From Bacteroidales bacterium (GTDB taxonomy: Bacteria > Bacteroidota > Bacteroidia > Bacteroidales > Porphyromonadaceae), in contig SFHG01000002.1 in NCBI GenBank assembly GCA_004555765.1, positions 1 through 64,000 on the forward strand: a stretch of DNA of 64,000 nt, read 5' to 3'. Positions 39,617-48,487 of the stretch are shown one piece after another. The translations under genes were made by a program, and so were the position numbers. How positions within the stretch are numbered: position 1 is the first letter of the stretch; the number at the start of each line of letters is the position of its first letter. Under the pieces are notes generated by a model. That model did not search any database, was not told the DNA's origin, and was given only the letters and a program-made list of their open reading frames with translations.

Positions 39617-41638
39617 TTAGGACTCTTCTCCCGTCGTCTCGCTCTCTTCTCCCGTTGTCTTGCCCTCTTCTCCCGTCGTCTCGGATGAAGCGGATGTGGC
39701 GTTTTTTATGGTCGCCTTGATTTCTTCGAGACGAGCTTCGTAGTCTTTGATATTGCTGTGGATCCGGTCTTTTTGCTGCTGTACGTGGGCAAACATCGGA
39801 CTATTCGTAGAGCCTTGGAAGAACCCGAGGTTGGTTTCCAATTTCCTCAGCTCCTCGTTTTGTTCGGCTATGGCCTTCTTTACCATTCTTCGCTCTTCTT
39901 GGAGCGCCTTGGTATCGAGAGAGGTCACGTCCTTATTCAGATCCACGGTCACAGGCTGCTGGGACTTCGGCGCAGCGGTGCCACGATCCGGTCTCCGGCG
40001 ATTGTCGCTGCGTCCCTTGCCGCCTTCTTCGCCACGGGGTCGTCCGCCTTCTCTGCGTCCCGATGTGCCGCGTATCTCGCGGAGCGTCCCGTAATAGAGG
40101 TTCATCACCTCGTCTTTCTTGGCATCCGGCATCGGTCCGATGGCATCCCACTCTTCCCGGAGTTCGGCGAGCCTGGTGTCGAAGTCTTCGGGTTTCTCTT
40201 CCCAAAGAGCCTTCAGGCGCTCTGCTACGTCCCGCTTCTTTTCGAGGTTCTCGTTGCGTGCGGATTTATTGCTCTTGACGACTTCCCTCTTTTTGCCGAA
40301 GAAGTAGTCCATAGACTGCCGGAGCTGTCTCCAGAGACGGTTGGCTTCGCCGACGTTGGTGCCGAGGTTGGAGACTTCTTTCCACTCCTTCTGGATCTCG
40401 AGCATCCGGTCGGTCGTACTGCGCCACTCTTCGCTCTCTTTGAGCTCCAAGGCTTCGGCTGCGAGGGCACGCATCTTTTCGAGCTTGGGTGTAATCTCTG
40501 CGGAGAGCTCTTTCATAAAGGTGCGGCGACGGAGATAAAATTCGTCCACAGCTTGGCGGAAGCGGAGGTTCACGTCCCGCGTCTTGTCCTTCGGTACACG
40601 ACCGGCGGACTTCCACTCTGCCCGTATCGTGTCCATATCCGTCTCGTATTTGCGCCAGGCTTCGCGCGTCTTCGGCAGCTCGATGAGCATATTCTCGAGG
40701 CGCTCTATGATGCCTTTTTTCTTCTCGAAGTTCTCTTCAAACTGCCGGTGCAGCTCTTGGTGGTAGGCGTCAAACTTACGGTTCACCGTGGCTGAAGCTT
40801 CCTTAAACTCTGCCCACATCGCGTCCCGGAATTCCGGTGCCACAGGCCCTACTTCCTTCCATCTGTCGTGCAGGCTTTGGAGCTCGCGAAACGCCTTCTC
40901 CACGTCCGGCTCGTCCGCAAGCTCTTTGGCACGGGCGATGAAGCCTTCTTTTTCGCGACGGTTGTGGCGGTAGTCCTCTTCCATCGCCTCTTTTTCGAGC
41001 TTGTTCTGGTGGTAAAATTGGTCGTTGAGCTTGGCGTAGCGATCGAGGATGCTTGTGCGGTTATTCTCGGGGACGGGACCGATTTCGCGCCACCTGGCTA
41101 CGATGTTGTTGCGCTCGTTGCGCACCTTGAAGAAGTCGCCTGTGGAGTTCAGCGTCTCTTCGAGCTTGACGAGAAGCTCTTCTTTGAGCCTGAGGTTCTC
41201 TTCGCGCTCCTTCTTTTCTTTCTCTTTGAGATCGTTCCTGAGCTGCTGATAGCGGGTGCGGAGATTGATGTAGGCGATTTGGAGCTCTTCGTTTTCGGGA
41301 GAGACTTCCGGGGTAGAGGGTTCTGCGGACTCTTCGTCCTCTTCGTCCTCGGTGTCGTCTGTCTCGTCCGTCGGTGTCGCGCTATGCTCCACGAGGTTCT
41401 TAAGCCGGTTCATAAAAGCAGTCTCGGGGAGTCTCTCGGCGGTTATTTCGGTGTCGAGGTACTCAAGGAGTTCGGACGCAGACATCCCGTAGACGCGCGT
41501 TTTCAGCTCGAGTTTCTCGGCTTCCGGGTCAGGGGTTTGGGTCTCTTCCGCTACCGGGGCTTCGGTGGCGGTTATGTCCTTATTTTCTTCGCCTGTCGGC
41601 TTTTCTTTCGGTAAAATGTTCTCGTTACTTTCAATCAT
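39617..41638 (-). CDS. DUF349 coiled-coil protein
   Basis: The 673-residue product (start MIESNENILPKEK; an ATG 12 codons upstream is also possible) has an acidic, Pro/Glu-rich N-terminus (about 1-115). A long helical region with several DUF349 units follows, each marked by a W near its start and GPVP, GPVAPEF or GPMPDAK text (for example ARWREIGPVPENNRTSILDRY). A basic, Arg/Gly-rich linker follows (about 535-575), then a final coiled coil. DUF349 proteins are common in Bacteroidota and their role is unknown. The last residues are three copies of a TTGEE(S/G) heptad encoded by a 21-base tandem repeat. Confidence 0.9.
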   Translation of the reverse strand: MIESNENILPKEKPTGEENKDITATEAPVAEETQTPDPEAEKLELKTRVYGMSASELLEYLDTEITAERLPETAFMNRLKNLVEHSATPTDETDDTEDEEDEESAEPSTPEVSPENEELQIAYINLRTRYQQLRNDLKEKEKKEREENLRLKEELLVKLEETLNSTGDFFKVRNERNNIVARWREIGPVPENNRTSILDRYAKLNDQFYHQNKLEKEAMEEDYRHNRREKEGFIARAKELADEPDVEKAFRELQSLHDRWKEVGPVAPEFRDAMWAEFKEASATVNRKFDAYHQELHRQFEENFEKKKGIIERLENMLIELPKTREAWRKYETDMDTIRAEWKSAGRVPKDKTRDVNLRFRQAVDEFYLRRRTFMKELSAEITPKLEKMRALAAEALELKESEEWRSTTDRMLEIQKEWKEVSNLGTNVGEANRLWRQLRQSMDYFFGKKREVVKSNKSARNENLEKKRDVAERLKALWEEKPEDFDTRLAELREEWDAIGPMPDAKKDEVMNLYYGTLREIRGTSGRREGGRPRGEEGGKGRSDNRRRPDRGTAAPKSQQPVTVDLNKDVTSLDTKALQEERRMVKKAIAEQNEELRKLETNLGFFQGSTNSPMFAHVQQQKDRIHSNIKDYEARLEEIKATIKNATSASSETTGEEGKTTGEESETTGEES
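39623..39685 (-). repeat. 21-base tandem repeat at the 3' end of the DUF349 gene
   Basis: Three copies of a 21-base unit (CTCTTCTCCCGTCGTCTCGCT on the plus strand, with few changes) lie back to back. They encode the last heptads TTGEESE, TTGEEGK and TTGEES. Since 21 is a multiple of three, copy-number change would keep the frame. Confidence 0.8.
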
Positions 41639-41765
41639 AGCTTCGCGGATCTCAAACAATTTCTCGCCCGTCATACCGTTGACGGCTTTCGGGGACTTAA
41701 AGATACCACTTTTATTCTAATTGGAAGTTAAATCTCCCGCTCCTTAGTTAGCAGTTAGTAGTGAT

Positions 41766-41825
41766 GTCCGACTGAGTCCGACTGAGTCTGACTTAGTCCG
41801 ACGAAGTCTGACCCTGTCCGACCAA
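41766..41825. repeat. 10-base tandem repeat, six copies
   Basis: Six units of ten bases (GTCCGACTGA, GTCCGACTGA, GTCTGACTTA, GTCCGACGAA, GTCTGACCCT, GTCCGACCAA) lie between the DUF349 gene and the serine dehydratase gene. The GTCYGAC core is kept in all six. The period is close to one helical turn. Confidence 0.8.
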
Positions 41826-41845
41826 CCGCCTTGGGGCTTCTGCGC

Positions 41846-43060
41846 TCAGTGCTTGAACCGGGTGGCAAGTCCCCCGGTGGAAGTCTCTTTGTAGAGGGAA
41901 GGCAGGTCGTGTCCCGTCTGCTTCATGACGTCGACCACTTCGTCGAAGGAGACGCGGTGGAAGCCGTCCGAGAATGTGGCGTAGCTGTTGGAGTCGAGGG
42001 CGCGTGCGGCGGCGAAGGCGTTGCGCTCCATACAGGGGATCTGGACGAGTCCGCCCACGGGGTCGCAGGTAAGTCCGAGGTGGTGCTCAAGTCCCATCTC
42101 CGCTGCATACTCGATTTGGTTGAGGCTCCCGCCGAAGAGCTGGTTTGCGGCGGCTGCGGCCATAGAGCAGGCTACGCCTACTTCGCCCTGGCACCCCACT
42201 TCGGCGCCAGAGATAGAGGCATTGGAGCGGGCGATGTCCCCAAAGAGACCGGCAGTGGCAAGGGCTCGGAGAATCATTTTGTCGGGGAAGTCGCGCGAAG
42301 TCTTGAGGTGGTAGAGTACGGCAGGTACCACGCCGCTTGATCCGCAGGTGGGTGCCGTGGAGACGATGCCGCCGCAGGCGTTTTCTTCGGCGACGGCGAG
42401 GGCGTAAGCGTAGACTTTGCCACGGGATTGGACGTTCATGGTGTAGGTGGAGGCCCTGAAGAGGTATTCCCCCGCTTTCCGCCTCAGATTAAGTCCGCCG
42501 GGGATCGTTCCTTCGGTCTCCAATCCTCTGCGGACGGCGGACTGCATAACGTCCCACACTTCTGCCAGATAATCCCAGAGATCCGCCTCTTCGTGCTGCT
42601 CGACGTACTCCCAGAAGTTGAGCCTGTTGAGGAAACAGTACTCCATAATCTCCGTGATGGTGGAGAAAGGGTAAACGTCGCGGGTTTTGCGCTCGTCAAA
42701 CTCTTCGTTTGCGAGTGCGCCGCCTCCCACGCTGTAAACCTCCCACTCATCGAGGATTTCGCCTTGGGTTCCGAGTACTTCAAACTTCATCCCGTTGGTA
42801 TGAAAGAGTGGGACGATGCGGGGCTCCCACACGATTTCGGTGGGGGCTTCGGGTTCCAAGACTTCGAGGATGGCTCGATCCGTAAGGTGACCTCGTCCCG
42901 TGGCGGCAAGGGCACCGTAGAGGTGGACGCGGAGCGCCGTGAAAGGAAGTCCCCGCGTCCGGATCCGGTCGAGAAACATCTCGGCCGCGCGTTTGGGACC
43001 CATGGTGTGGCTGGAAGAAGGGCCTTTGCCGATTTTGTAAATAGACTTGATACTTTCCAT
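41846..43060 (-). CDS. sdaA: L-serine ammonia-lyase (iron-sulfur type)
   Basis: This enzyme converts L-serine to pyruvate and ammonia with an oxygen-sensitive [4Fe-4S] cluster. The 404-residue product is a single-chain form: an N-terminal beta domain with GPSSSHTMGPKRAAE (about 13-27) and a C-terminal alpha domain. Candidate cluster cysteines are in TAPTCGSSGVVPA, GAEVGCQGEVGVACSMAAAA and LTCDPVGGLVQIPCMERN. It probably feeds pyruvate to the PFOR encoded just upstream, though the two have separate control signals. Confidence 0.96.
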   Translation of the reverse strand: MESIKSIYKIGKGPSSSHTMGPKRAAEMFLDRIRTRGLPFTALRVHLYGALAATGRGHLTDRAILEVLEPEAPTEIVWEPRIVPLFHTNGMKFEVLGTQGEILDEWEVYSVGGGALANEEFDERKTRDVYPFSTITEIMEYCFLNRLNFWEYVEQHEEADLWDYLAEVWDVMQSAVRRGLETEGTIPGGLNLRRKAGEYLFRASTYTMNVQSRGKVYAYALAVAEENACGGIVSTAPTCGSSGVVPAVLYHLKTSRDFPDKMILRALATAGLFGDIARSNASISGAEVGCQGEVGVACSMAAAAANQLFGGSLNQIEYAAEMGLEHHLGLTCDPVGGLVQIPCMERNAFAAARALDSNSYATFSDGFHRVSFDEVVDVMKQTGHDLPSLYKETSTGGLATRFKH

Positions 43061-43121
43061 CTCAGAGAGGGGGTGTGCCGTTTTTGGTGGGAATAATGAA
43101 TCTCGCAGTAATCTCTTGGCA

Positions 43122-43129
43122 CAAAGATA
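43122..43129 (-). promoter_or_regulatory. -7 box of sdaA
   Basis: On the minus strand TATCTTTG lies about 60 bases upstream of the start, directly after the PFOR terminator. The -33 element is not clear. Confidence 0.55.
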
Positions 43130-43145
43130 CCTTTTTAATGTCGTA

Positions 43146-43185
43146 GAAAAAGAGGCTCTGACCTTGAATCCAAAGTCAGAGCCTC
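43146..43185 (-). terminator. Terminator of the PFOR gene
   Basis: On the minus strand GAGGCTCTGAC and GTCAGAGCCTC form a perfect 11-bp stem, followed by TTTTTC. Confidence 0.9.
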
Positions 43186-43211
43186 ATAGCTTTTAGTGTA
43201 TCCGAAAGCGA

Positions 43212-46200
43212 TTACTTTTCGTCCGGTCTGTCGGAAGTGGCGTCAAGGGTGTGCTCGTCTGCCTTGCTGTAGTCCATCGCAAGGAAGCGTTGGTACTTTT
43301 TGAGGCGGTACTGAGCATCTTCCTTGGCCGCGGCGAAGAGTTCCTTTGCTTCTTCGGGGAACTGCTTTTTGAGTGAAGTGTAGCGCACTTCTCCGGAGAG
43401 GAAGTCTTCGAACTTGGACCAGTCCGGCTCCTTGGAGTCGAGCTGGAAGGGGTTCTTGCCCTCCGCTTCAAGACGGGGATCCCATCTCCAAAGGTGCCAG
43501 TAACCGCACTCTACGGCTCTCTTTTCTTCCTCCTGAGAGCGTCCCATGCCGGCGCGGAGTCCGTGCTCGATACAGGGCGAGTAAGCGATGATGAGCGAAG
43601 GCCCGTCGAACTCTTCTGCCTCACGGAAGGCTTTCAGACACTGAGCCTGGTTGGCGCCCATAGCGACCTGAGCCACATAAACGTAGCCATAGGAAGCCGC
43701 CATGAAACCGAGGTCTTTTTTGCGGATGCGGCGACCTGCTGCAGCAAACTTGGCCACTGCGGCTCTCGGAGTAGATTTCGAGGACTGTCCGCCCGTATTG
43801 GAGTAGACTTCGGTGTCGAGGACGAGGATATTGACGTTTTCGCCCGATGCCACGACGTGGTCGAGACCACCGTAACCGATATCGTAAGCCCATCCGTCAC
43901 CACCGATGATCCACTGCGAGCGGCGGGTGAGGTAGTGTTCGAGCTCGGCAACTGCCTTGGCGCCTGCGCTCTTGTCGCTCTTGACTTCGGCGATGATTTC
44001 GTCTGCTACCTTACGGGACGCATCAAGGTCTTCTTTGACTTCGAGCCACTTGGTCATAAGTTCGCGGAGAGTCGCACCGGCTTCGAGCTTGCCTTCGACG
44101 ATTTCTTCGGCGAAGCGTACGAGGCGGCCGCGGAGCTTGGTGTAGGCGATGTACATCCCCATACCGTACTCGGCGTTATCCTCGAAGAGGGAGTTTGCCC
44201 ACGCCGGACCGTGTCCTTCGGCGTTTTTGGTGTAAGGAGTGTTGGGCGCAGAGCCGGAGTAGATGGAGGAGCACCCTGTGGTGTTGGCCACTACTTCATT
44301 TGCACCGAAGAGCTGGGAGAGAAGCTTCACGTAGGGCGTTTCGCCGCAACCGGGGCACGCTCCGGAGAACTCGAAGAGCGGCTGGGCGAACTGGGAGTTC
44401 TTCACATTCGCACGGACATTGACGAGGTGCGCCTTATTGGTGACCGTCTTACGAGAGTAGTCCCAGAGAGGCTGCTGCTCCGTTTGGGTCGTGAGAGGCT
44501 TCATAGTGAGTGCCTTGCCGTTCTTATTGCCCGGGCAGACATCCGCACAGTTACCGCAGCCCATACAGTCGAGGACATCGACCTGGATGCGGAATTGGAG
44601 TCCCTTGAGGTCGCGACCGATGGCATTGAGCGTGTCGTATCCTTCGGGAGCGTTTGCCTTCTCTTGGTCGTCGAGGACGAAAGGACGGATGGTAGCGTGA
44701 GGGCAGACATAAGCGCACTGGTTGCACTGGATGCAGTTCTCGGAGTTCCATTCGGGTACCATCACGGCCACGCCGCGCTTCTCCGAGTCGGCGGTGCCGT
44801 TCTCAAACGTACCGTCTTCGTAACCGATGAAGGCGCTCACGGGGATGGAGTCGCCGTTTTGGGCATTTACGACGCGGACGATGTTGGAGACAAAAGGCGT
44901 GTCATCGGCGTGAAGCTCTCTTTCGTCGTCGGGGAGGCTTGCCCAAGAGGGATCTACGGGTACCTCTTCGATGTCTCCGCCTTTGTCTACAGCGAGGTAG
45001 TTTTTCTTGACCACATCTTCGCCCTTCTTACCGTAGCTCTTGACGATGAAGTGCTTCATCTCTTCGACGGCTTGGTCGTAGGGGATGATGTCGGCGATCT
45101 TGAAGAAAGCGGACTGCAGGATCGTGTTGGTGCGGTTGCCCATACCGATCTCCTGAGCAATCTTCGTCGCGTTGATGATGAAGAAGCGGCATTCTTTCCT
45201 GGCGAGGTCTCGCTTGATCTTATTCGGGAGGTGGTTTACGACCTCGTCTTTGTCCCAGAGCGAATTGAGGAGGAAGGTGCCGCCTTTGCGAATCCCCTTC
45301 GTCATATCGTAGAGGCGGAGGTACGCGGGTACGTGGCAAGCGACGAAGTTAGGGTTATTGACGTAGTAGGTGGAGCGTATGGGCGAGTCTCCGAAACGGA
45401 GGTGCGAGCAGGTGAATCCCCCGGACTTTTTGGAGTCGTACTGGAAGTAAGCCTGGCAGTACTTATCGGTCGTTTCGCCGATGATCTTGACGGAGTTTTT
45501 GTTCGCGCCTACGGTACCGTCGGATCCGAACCCAAAGAACTTCGCTTCCACCAGACCGTTATTGACTTCAAAGTCGTCGTTGAGGGGCAGGGAGGTGAAG
45601 GTTACGTCGTCAATGATGCCGATGGTGAAGTTGTTTTTAGGCTCCGGCATCTTGAGATTGTCGAATACGGCCAGGATCTGCTTCGGATCCACGTCCTTGG
45701 AGGAAAGTCCGTAGCGACCGCCCACGATAAAGGGGGCGTTCTCTACGCCGTAGAATGCGGTCTTGATGTCTTTGTAGAGGGGCTCACCGTCGGCGCCGTG
45801 TTCCTTTGTACGGTCGAGGACTGCGATTCTCTTGACCGTCCCCGGCAGAGCGGAGAGGAAATGTTTCGCGGAGAACGGACGATAGAGGTGCACGGAGAGT
45901 ACGCCGACCTTGCGACCTTCCTTGCGGAGGTCATCGATGACTTCGCGTGCGGCTTCGCATACGGATCCCATGGCGATGATCACGTCTTCGGCGTCTTCGG
46001 AGCCGTAGTAATCAAAGAGGTGGTATTGGCGTCCGGTGATCTTGGCGATTTCGTCCATATAGTGTTGGACGAGCTCGGGGATGTCTTGGTAGAAAGTGTT
46101 ACCCGCTTCCATCTGTTGGAAATAGATGTCGCCGTTTTGGGCGGTACCGCGGGTGACGGGGGTGTCGGAGTTGAGGGCTCTCTTGCGGAAGGCACTAACT

Positions 46201-46802
46201 GCTTCCCAGTCCACGAGCGGACGGAGGTCTTCCATATCGATGGACTCGATCTTCTGAATCTCATGGGAGGTGCGGAAGCCGTCGAAGAAGTGGATGAAAG
46301 GCACGCGGCTCTTGATCGTGGCGAGGTGTGCTACGGGAGCGAGATCCATCACTTCCTGTACGGAGCCCGTGGAGAGCATGGCGAAGCCGGTCTGGCGGGC
46401 TGCCATCACGTCCTGGTGATCTCCGAAGATGGAGAGGGCGTGACGGGCTACTGCACGAGCGGCGATGTGGAAGACGGTGGGGAGGAATTCGCCCGCAATC
46501 TTGTACATATTGGGGATCATCAGGAGGAGACCCTGCGATGCCGTGAACGTAGACGTGAGGGCTCCGGCTTGCAGAGAGCCGTGTACGGCACCGGCGGCAC
46601 CTGCTTCACTCTGCATTTCCTGTACGCGGACGGGTTCGCCGAAGAGGTTCTTGCGACCGTTGGCTGCCCATTCGTCCACGAGCTCGGCCATAGTGGAGGA
46701 CGGAGTGATGGGGTAGATGGCTGCCACTTCGCTGAACATATAGGCCACGGTGGCTGCCGCGGTGTTCCCGTCACATGTGATGAATTTCTTTTCTTTACTC
46801 AT
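43212..46802 (-). CDS. nifJ: Pyruvate:ferredoxin (flavodoxin) oxidoreductase
   Basis: This enzyme splits pyruvate to acetyl-CoA and CO2 and reduces ferredoxin, the central step of anaerobic pyruvate use. The 1196-residue product is the fused single-chain form. It has the pyrimidine-binding domain at the N-terminus (IYPITPSSTMAELVDEWA, about 34-51). Two 4Fe-4S motifs follow, CIQCNQCAYVCP (about 689) and CMGCGNCADVCP (about 744). Near 829, CPGCGETPY begins the thiamine diphosphate domain, with GDGWAYDIGYGGLDH (about 968) and NTGGQSSKSTP. It is transcribed alone. Confidence 0.98.
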   Translation of the reverse strand: MSKEKKFITCDGNTAAATVAYMFSEVAAIYPITPSSTMAELVDEWAANGRKNLFGEPVRVQEMQSEAGAAGAVHGSLQAGALTSTFTASQGLLLMIPNMYKIAGEFLPTVFHIAARAVARHALSIFGDHQDVMAARQTGFAMLSTGSVQEVMDLAPVAHLATIKSRVPFIHFFDGFRTSHEIQKIESIDMEDLRPLVDWEAVSAFRKRALNSDTPVTRGTAQNGDIYFQQMEAGNTFYQDIPELVQHYMDEIAKITGRQYHLFDYYGSEDAEDVIIAMGSVCEAAREVIDDLRKEGRKVGVLSVHLYRPFSAKHFLSALPGTVKRIAVLDRTKEHGADGEPLYKDIKTAFYGVENAPFIVGGRYGLSSKDVDPKQILAVFDNLKMPEPKNNFTIGIIDDVTFTSLPLNDDFEVNNGLVEAKFFGFGSDGTVGANKNSVKIIGETTDKYCQAYFQYDSKKSGGFTCSHLRFGDSPIRSTYYVNNPNFVACHVPAYLRLYDMTKGIRKGGTFLLNSLWDKDEVVNHLPNKIKRDLARKECRFFIINATKIAQEIGMGNRTNTILQSAFFKIADIIPYDQAVEEMKHFIVKSYGKKGEDVVKKNYLAVDKGGDIEEVPVDPSWASLPDDERELHADDTPFVSNIVRVVNAQNGDSIPVSAFIGYEDGTFENGTADSEKRGVAVMVPEWNSENCIQCNQCAYVCPHATIRPFVLDDQEKANAPEGYDTLNAIGRDLKGLQFRIQVDVLDCMGCGNCADVCPGNKNGKALTMKPLTTQTEQQPLWDYSRKTVTNKAHLVNVRANVKNSQFAQPLFEFSGACPGCGETPYVKLLSQLFGANEVVANTTGCSSIYSGSAPNTPYTKNAEGHGPAWANSLFEDNAEYGMGMYIAYTKLRGRLVRFAEEIVEGKLEAGATLRELMTKWLEVKEDLDASRKVADEIIAEVKSDKSAGAKAVAELEHYLTRRSQWIIGGDGWAYDIGYGGLDHVVASGENVNILVLDTEVYSNTGGQSSKSTPRAAVAKFAAAGRRIRKKDLGFMAASYGYVYVAQVAMGANQAQCLKAFREAEEFDGPSLIIAYSPCIEHGLRAGMGRSQEEEKRAVECGYWHLWRWDPRLEAEGKNPFQLDSKEPDWSKFEDFLSGEVRYTSLKKQFPEEAKELFAAAKEDAQYRLKKYQRFLAMDYSKADEHTLDATSDRPDEK

Positions 46803-46887
46803 AAGAGTGATGTAAGGGATAGAAAAAGTAGTTGTATGTTTAGTCGTTTATTTCGTGTGGATGGGTGAAGGGGGTTTACGCTCCTTG

Positions 46888-48111
46888 TCAGTACAAAAAG
46901 CCGAAGAGCCACAGCGGAATCTCCCCTTCGCCCGTCTTCCCGGCCTTGTCGGTCACTATGTAGGTATCGGGCGAAGCCTCCGGCTTGCGGAGTTCGGCGT
47001 TTTCAAAAAGCAGGGTCTTTTGACCGCCCAAGACAAAGGCAGGGGTTCCCTTTACGGATGCGTCCGTCGTCACGGTAGCTCCGATCCCTCTGAGGTGGGA
47101 GAGGAGGAAAGAGATCCGTGCCATTTGGTCGTCGGAGCTCTCGAGGGTGAGGGCGCTGAGGATGCCGGGGTTCCCGATAAAGATGCCGTCCGGCTTCTTG
47201 TTTCCTTCCGCCTCTTCGCTTTTGTAGACCGGATAGATGAGACCTGCATCGCTGAGGTAATGGAGGTAATTCATCACCGTGGCACGGGAGATGCCGAGCT
47301 CATCGCTGAGGCGGGAGATGTTTTGCTTGGGGGTATCTGTGGCGCTTGCTATCGCAAAGAGCAGTTTGCGGAGCTTGGGCAGGTACCCGGGTCCGATTTG
47401 GCGGATGTAGACCACGTCTACTTCGAGGAGCATATTGAGGTGCTTGATGAGCTCGTCTTCGCTCCGAGCCGTGTCTCCCCTTGTCGGGTCTGCGGCAGAG
47501 GGGTAATAGCCGCCTCCGTAGAGGTACCCGCCCAGATCTTCGTATGGGGAGACCGATTGGCGAATCTTGGAGATGCACTCTTTCGGCGTGTCCAGAATCT
47601 CGCCGAGTGTGAACGGCTCGAGGTGCAGACCTCTGCGAAGGTTGAGGTACTCCCTGAATGAAAATCCCTTCAACTCGTACACTGCCACTTCACCGCCGAG
47701 AAGCCCGAAGTCCGAGCTCTCCGTCATAACGGACGACGTGGTGAAGATGATCCGAAGCTCAGTGAAGTCTCTGTGGATTTCCCGGAGCTCTTCCTCCCAA
47801 TGCGGGTACTTGTAGATTTGATCCAAAAGGAGCACCTCGCCCCCCTCCTCTCTGACGAAGTCTGCCGCAAAGGCATAGAGCGTACTCACGGAGAAATAGA
47901 AGTAATTCAGAGACGCATACAGGCACTTTTTGCCTGCGCACTTCTCCTCCGCGTAGTCGAGCAAAAAGCGCGTCTTGCCGATGCCCCGCTCTCCGCGAAT
48001 GCACACGAGCCTCTTCCCGGGGTCTATCTCATCCATAAGCCCACGCCGGACAAAACAGTCCGAGGGCTTATTTTCGAGCATCTGCCCGTATATTCTGAAG
48101 AATGCTTTCAT
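46888..48111 (-). CDS. AAA ATPase of the DUF4143-like type
   Basis: The 407-residue product has Walker A GERGIGKT (about 39-46) and Walker B VLLLDQIYKY (about 93-102). A sensor-like IIFTTSSVM follows near 115. The middle contains a small winged-helix-like stretch (LSDELGISRATVMNYLHYLS, about 268-287). The C-terminal part reads LLSHLRGIGATVTTDASVKG and resembles a degenerate nuclease-like domain. Such ATPases are widespread in Bacteroidota and their role is unclear; links to toxin-like or mobile functions have been proposed for relatives. It has its own strong promoter. Confidence 0.85.
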   Translation of the reverse strand: MKAFFRIYGQMLENKPSDCFVRRGLMDEIDPGKRLVCIRGERGIGKTRFLLDYAEEKCAGKKCLYASLNYFYFSVSTLYAFAADFVREEGGEVLLLDQIYKYPHWEEELREIHRDFTELRIIFTTSSVMTESSDFGLLGGEVAVYELKGFSFREYLNLRRGLHLEPFTLGEILDTPKECISKIRQSVSPYEDLGGYLYGGGYYPSAADPTRGDTARSEDELIKHLNMLLEVDVVYIRQIGPGYLPKLRKLLFAIASATDTPKQNISRLSDELGISRATVMNYLHYLSDAGLIYPVYKSEEAEGNKKPDGIFIGNPGILSALTLESSDDQMARISFLLSHLRGIGATVTTDASVKGTPAFVLGGQKTLLFENAELRKPEASPDTYIVTDKAGKTGEGEIPLWLFGFLY

Positions 48112-48306
48112 CGGAAAAAAGGTGTAGTAAGTAGCTGTTTGACCGACACGACTTGATGCCGCTCCCGTTTTGTGTGTGGAAAAAAGAGAAGAAGAGCCGC
48201 CCCTGAGGGACTTTGGGTGGCGAATTGCGTAACCAATTCCTTAAATGTCCGAACCCCTAAAGGGTCATTTATCTCAAAAACAACTCATCCGTCTCCATTC
48301 TGCCGT

Positions 48307-48338
48307 CAAAGATAATAAGAATTCCGCTATTTTGCAAA
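48307..48338 (-). promoter_or_regulatory. Promoter of the AAA ATPase gene
   Basis: On the minus strand TTTG, 20 bases, then TATCTTTG: a full match to the consensus, with a leader of about 190 bases. The rest of the 376-base gap (48112-48487) holds an RPT1 cluster and no gene. Confidence 0.75.
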
Positions 48339-48377
48339 CCAGACATTGCAAAATTACGGATTTTGATCGGTAATCCG

Positions 48378-48474
48378 GCGAGGTACGGACCAAAAAACTT
48401 TTTTGTCACGTACCCGCATAACGACGAGATACGGACCGGGAAGATCGTCCCGGTACGTGCAAAAACAGGGCGTG
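48378..48474. repeat. RPT1 element between the AAA ATPase gene and recO
   Basis: The cluster holds GAGGTACGGACCAAAAAA, a reversed GGGTACGTGAC unit, and the pair GATACGGACCGGGA / reversed GCACGTACCGGGA (48432-48460) with loop AGATCG and a clear 7-bp core stem ACCGGGA/TCCCGGT. Confidence 0.75.
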
Positions 48475-48487
48475 GGAGTGTGGGATT

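Noticed and set aside
43494..46868. A 1124-codon open frame on the plus strand opposite the PFOR gene
   Set aside because: The minus-strand gene has every PFOR motif. The antisense frame is low in recognisable features and is a coding shadow.
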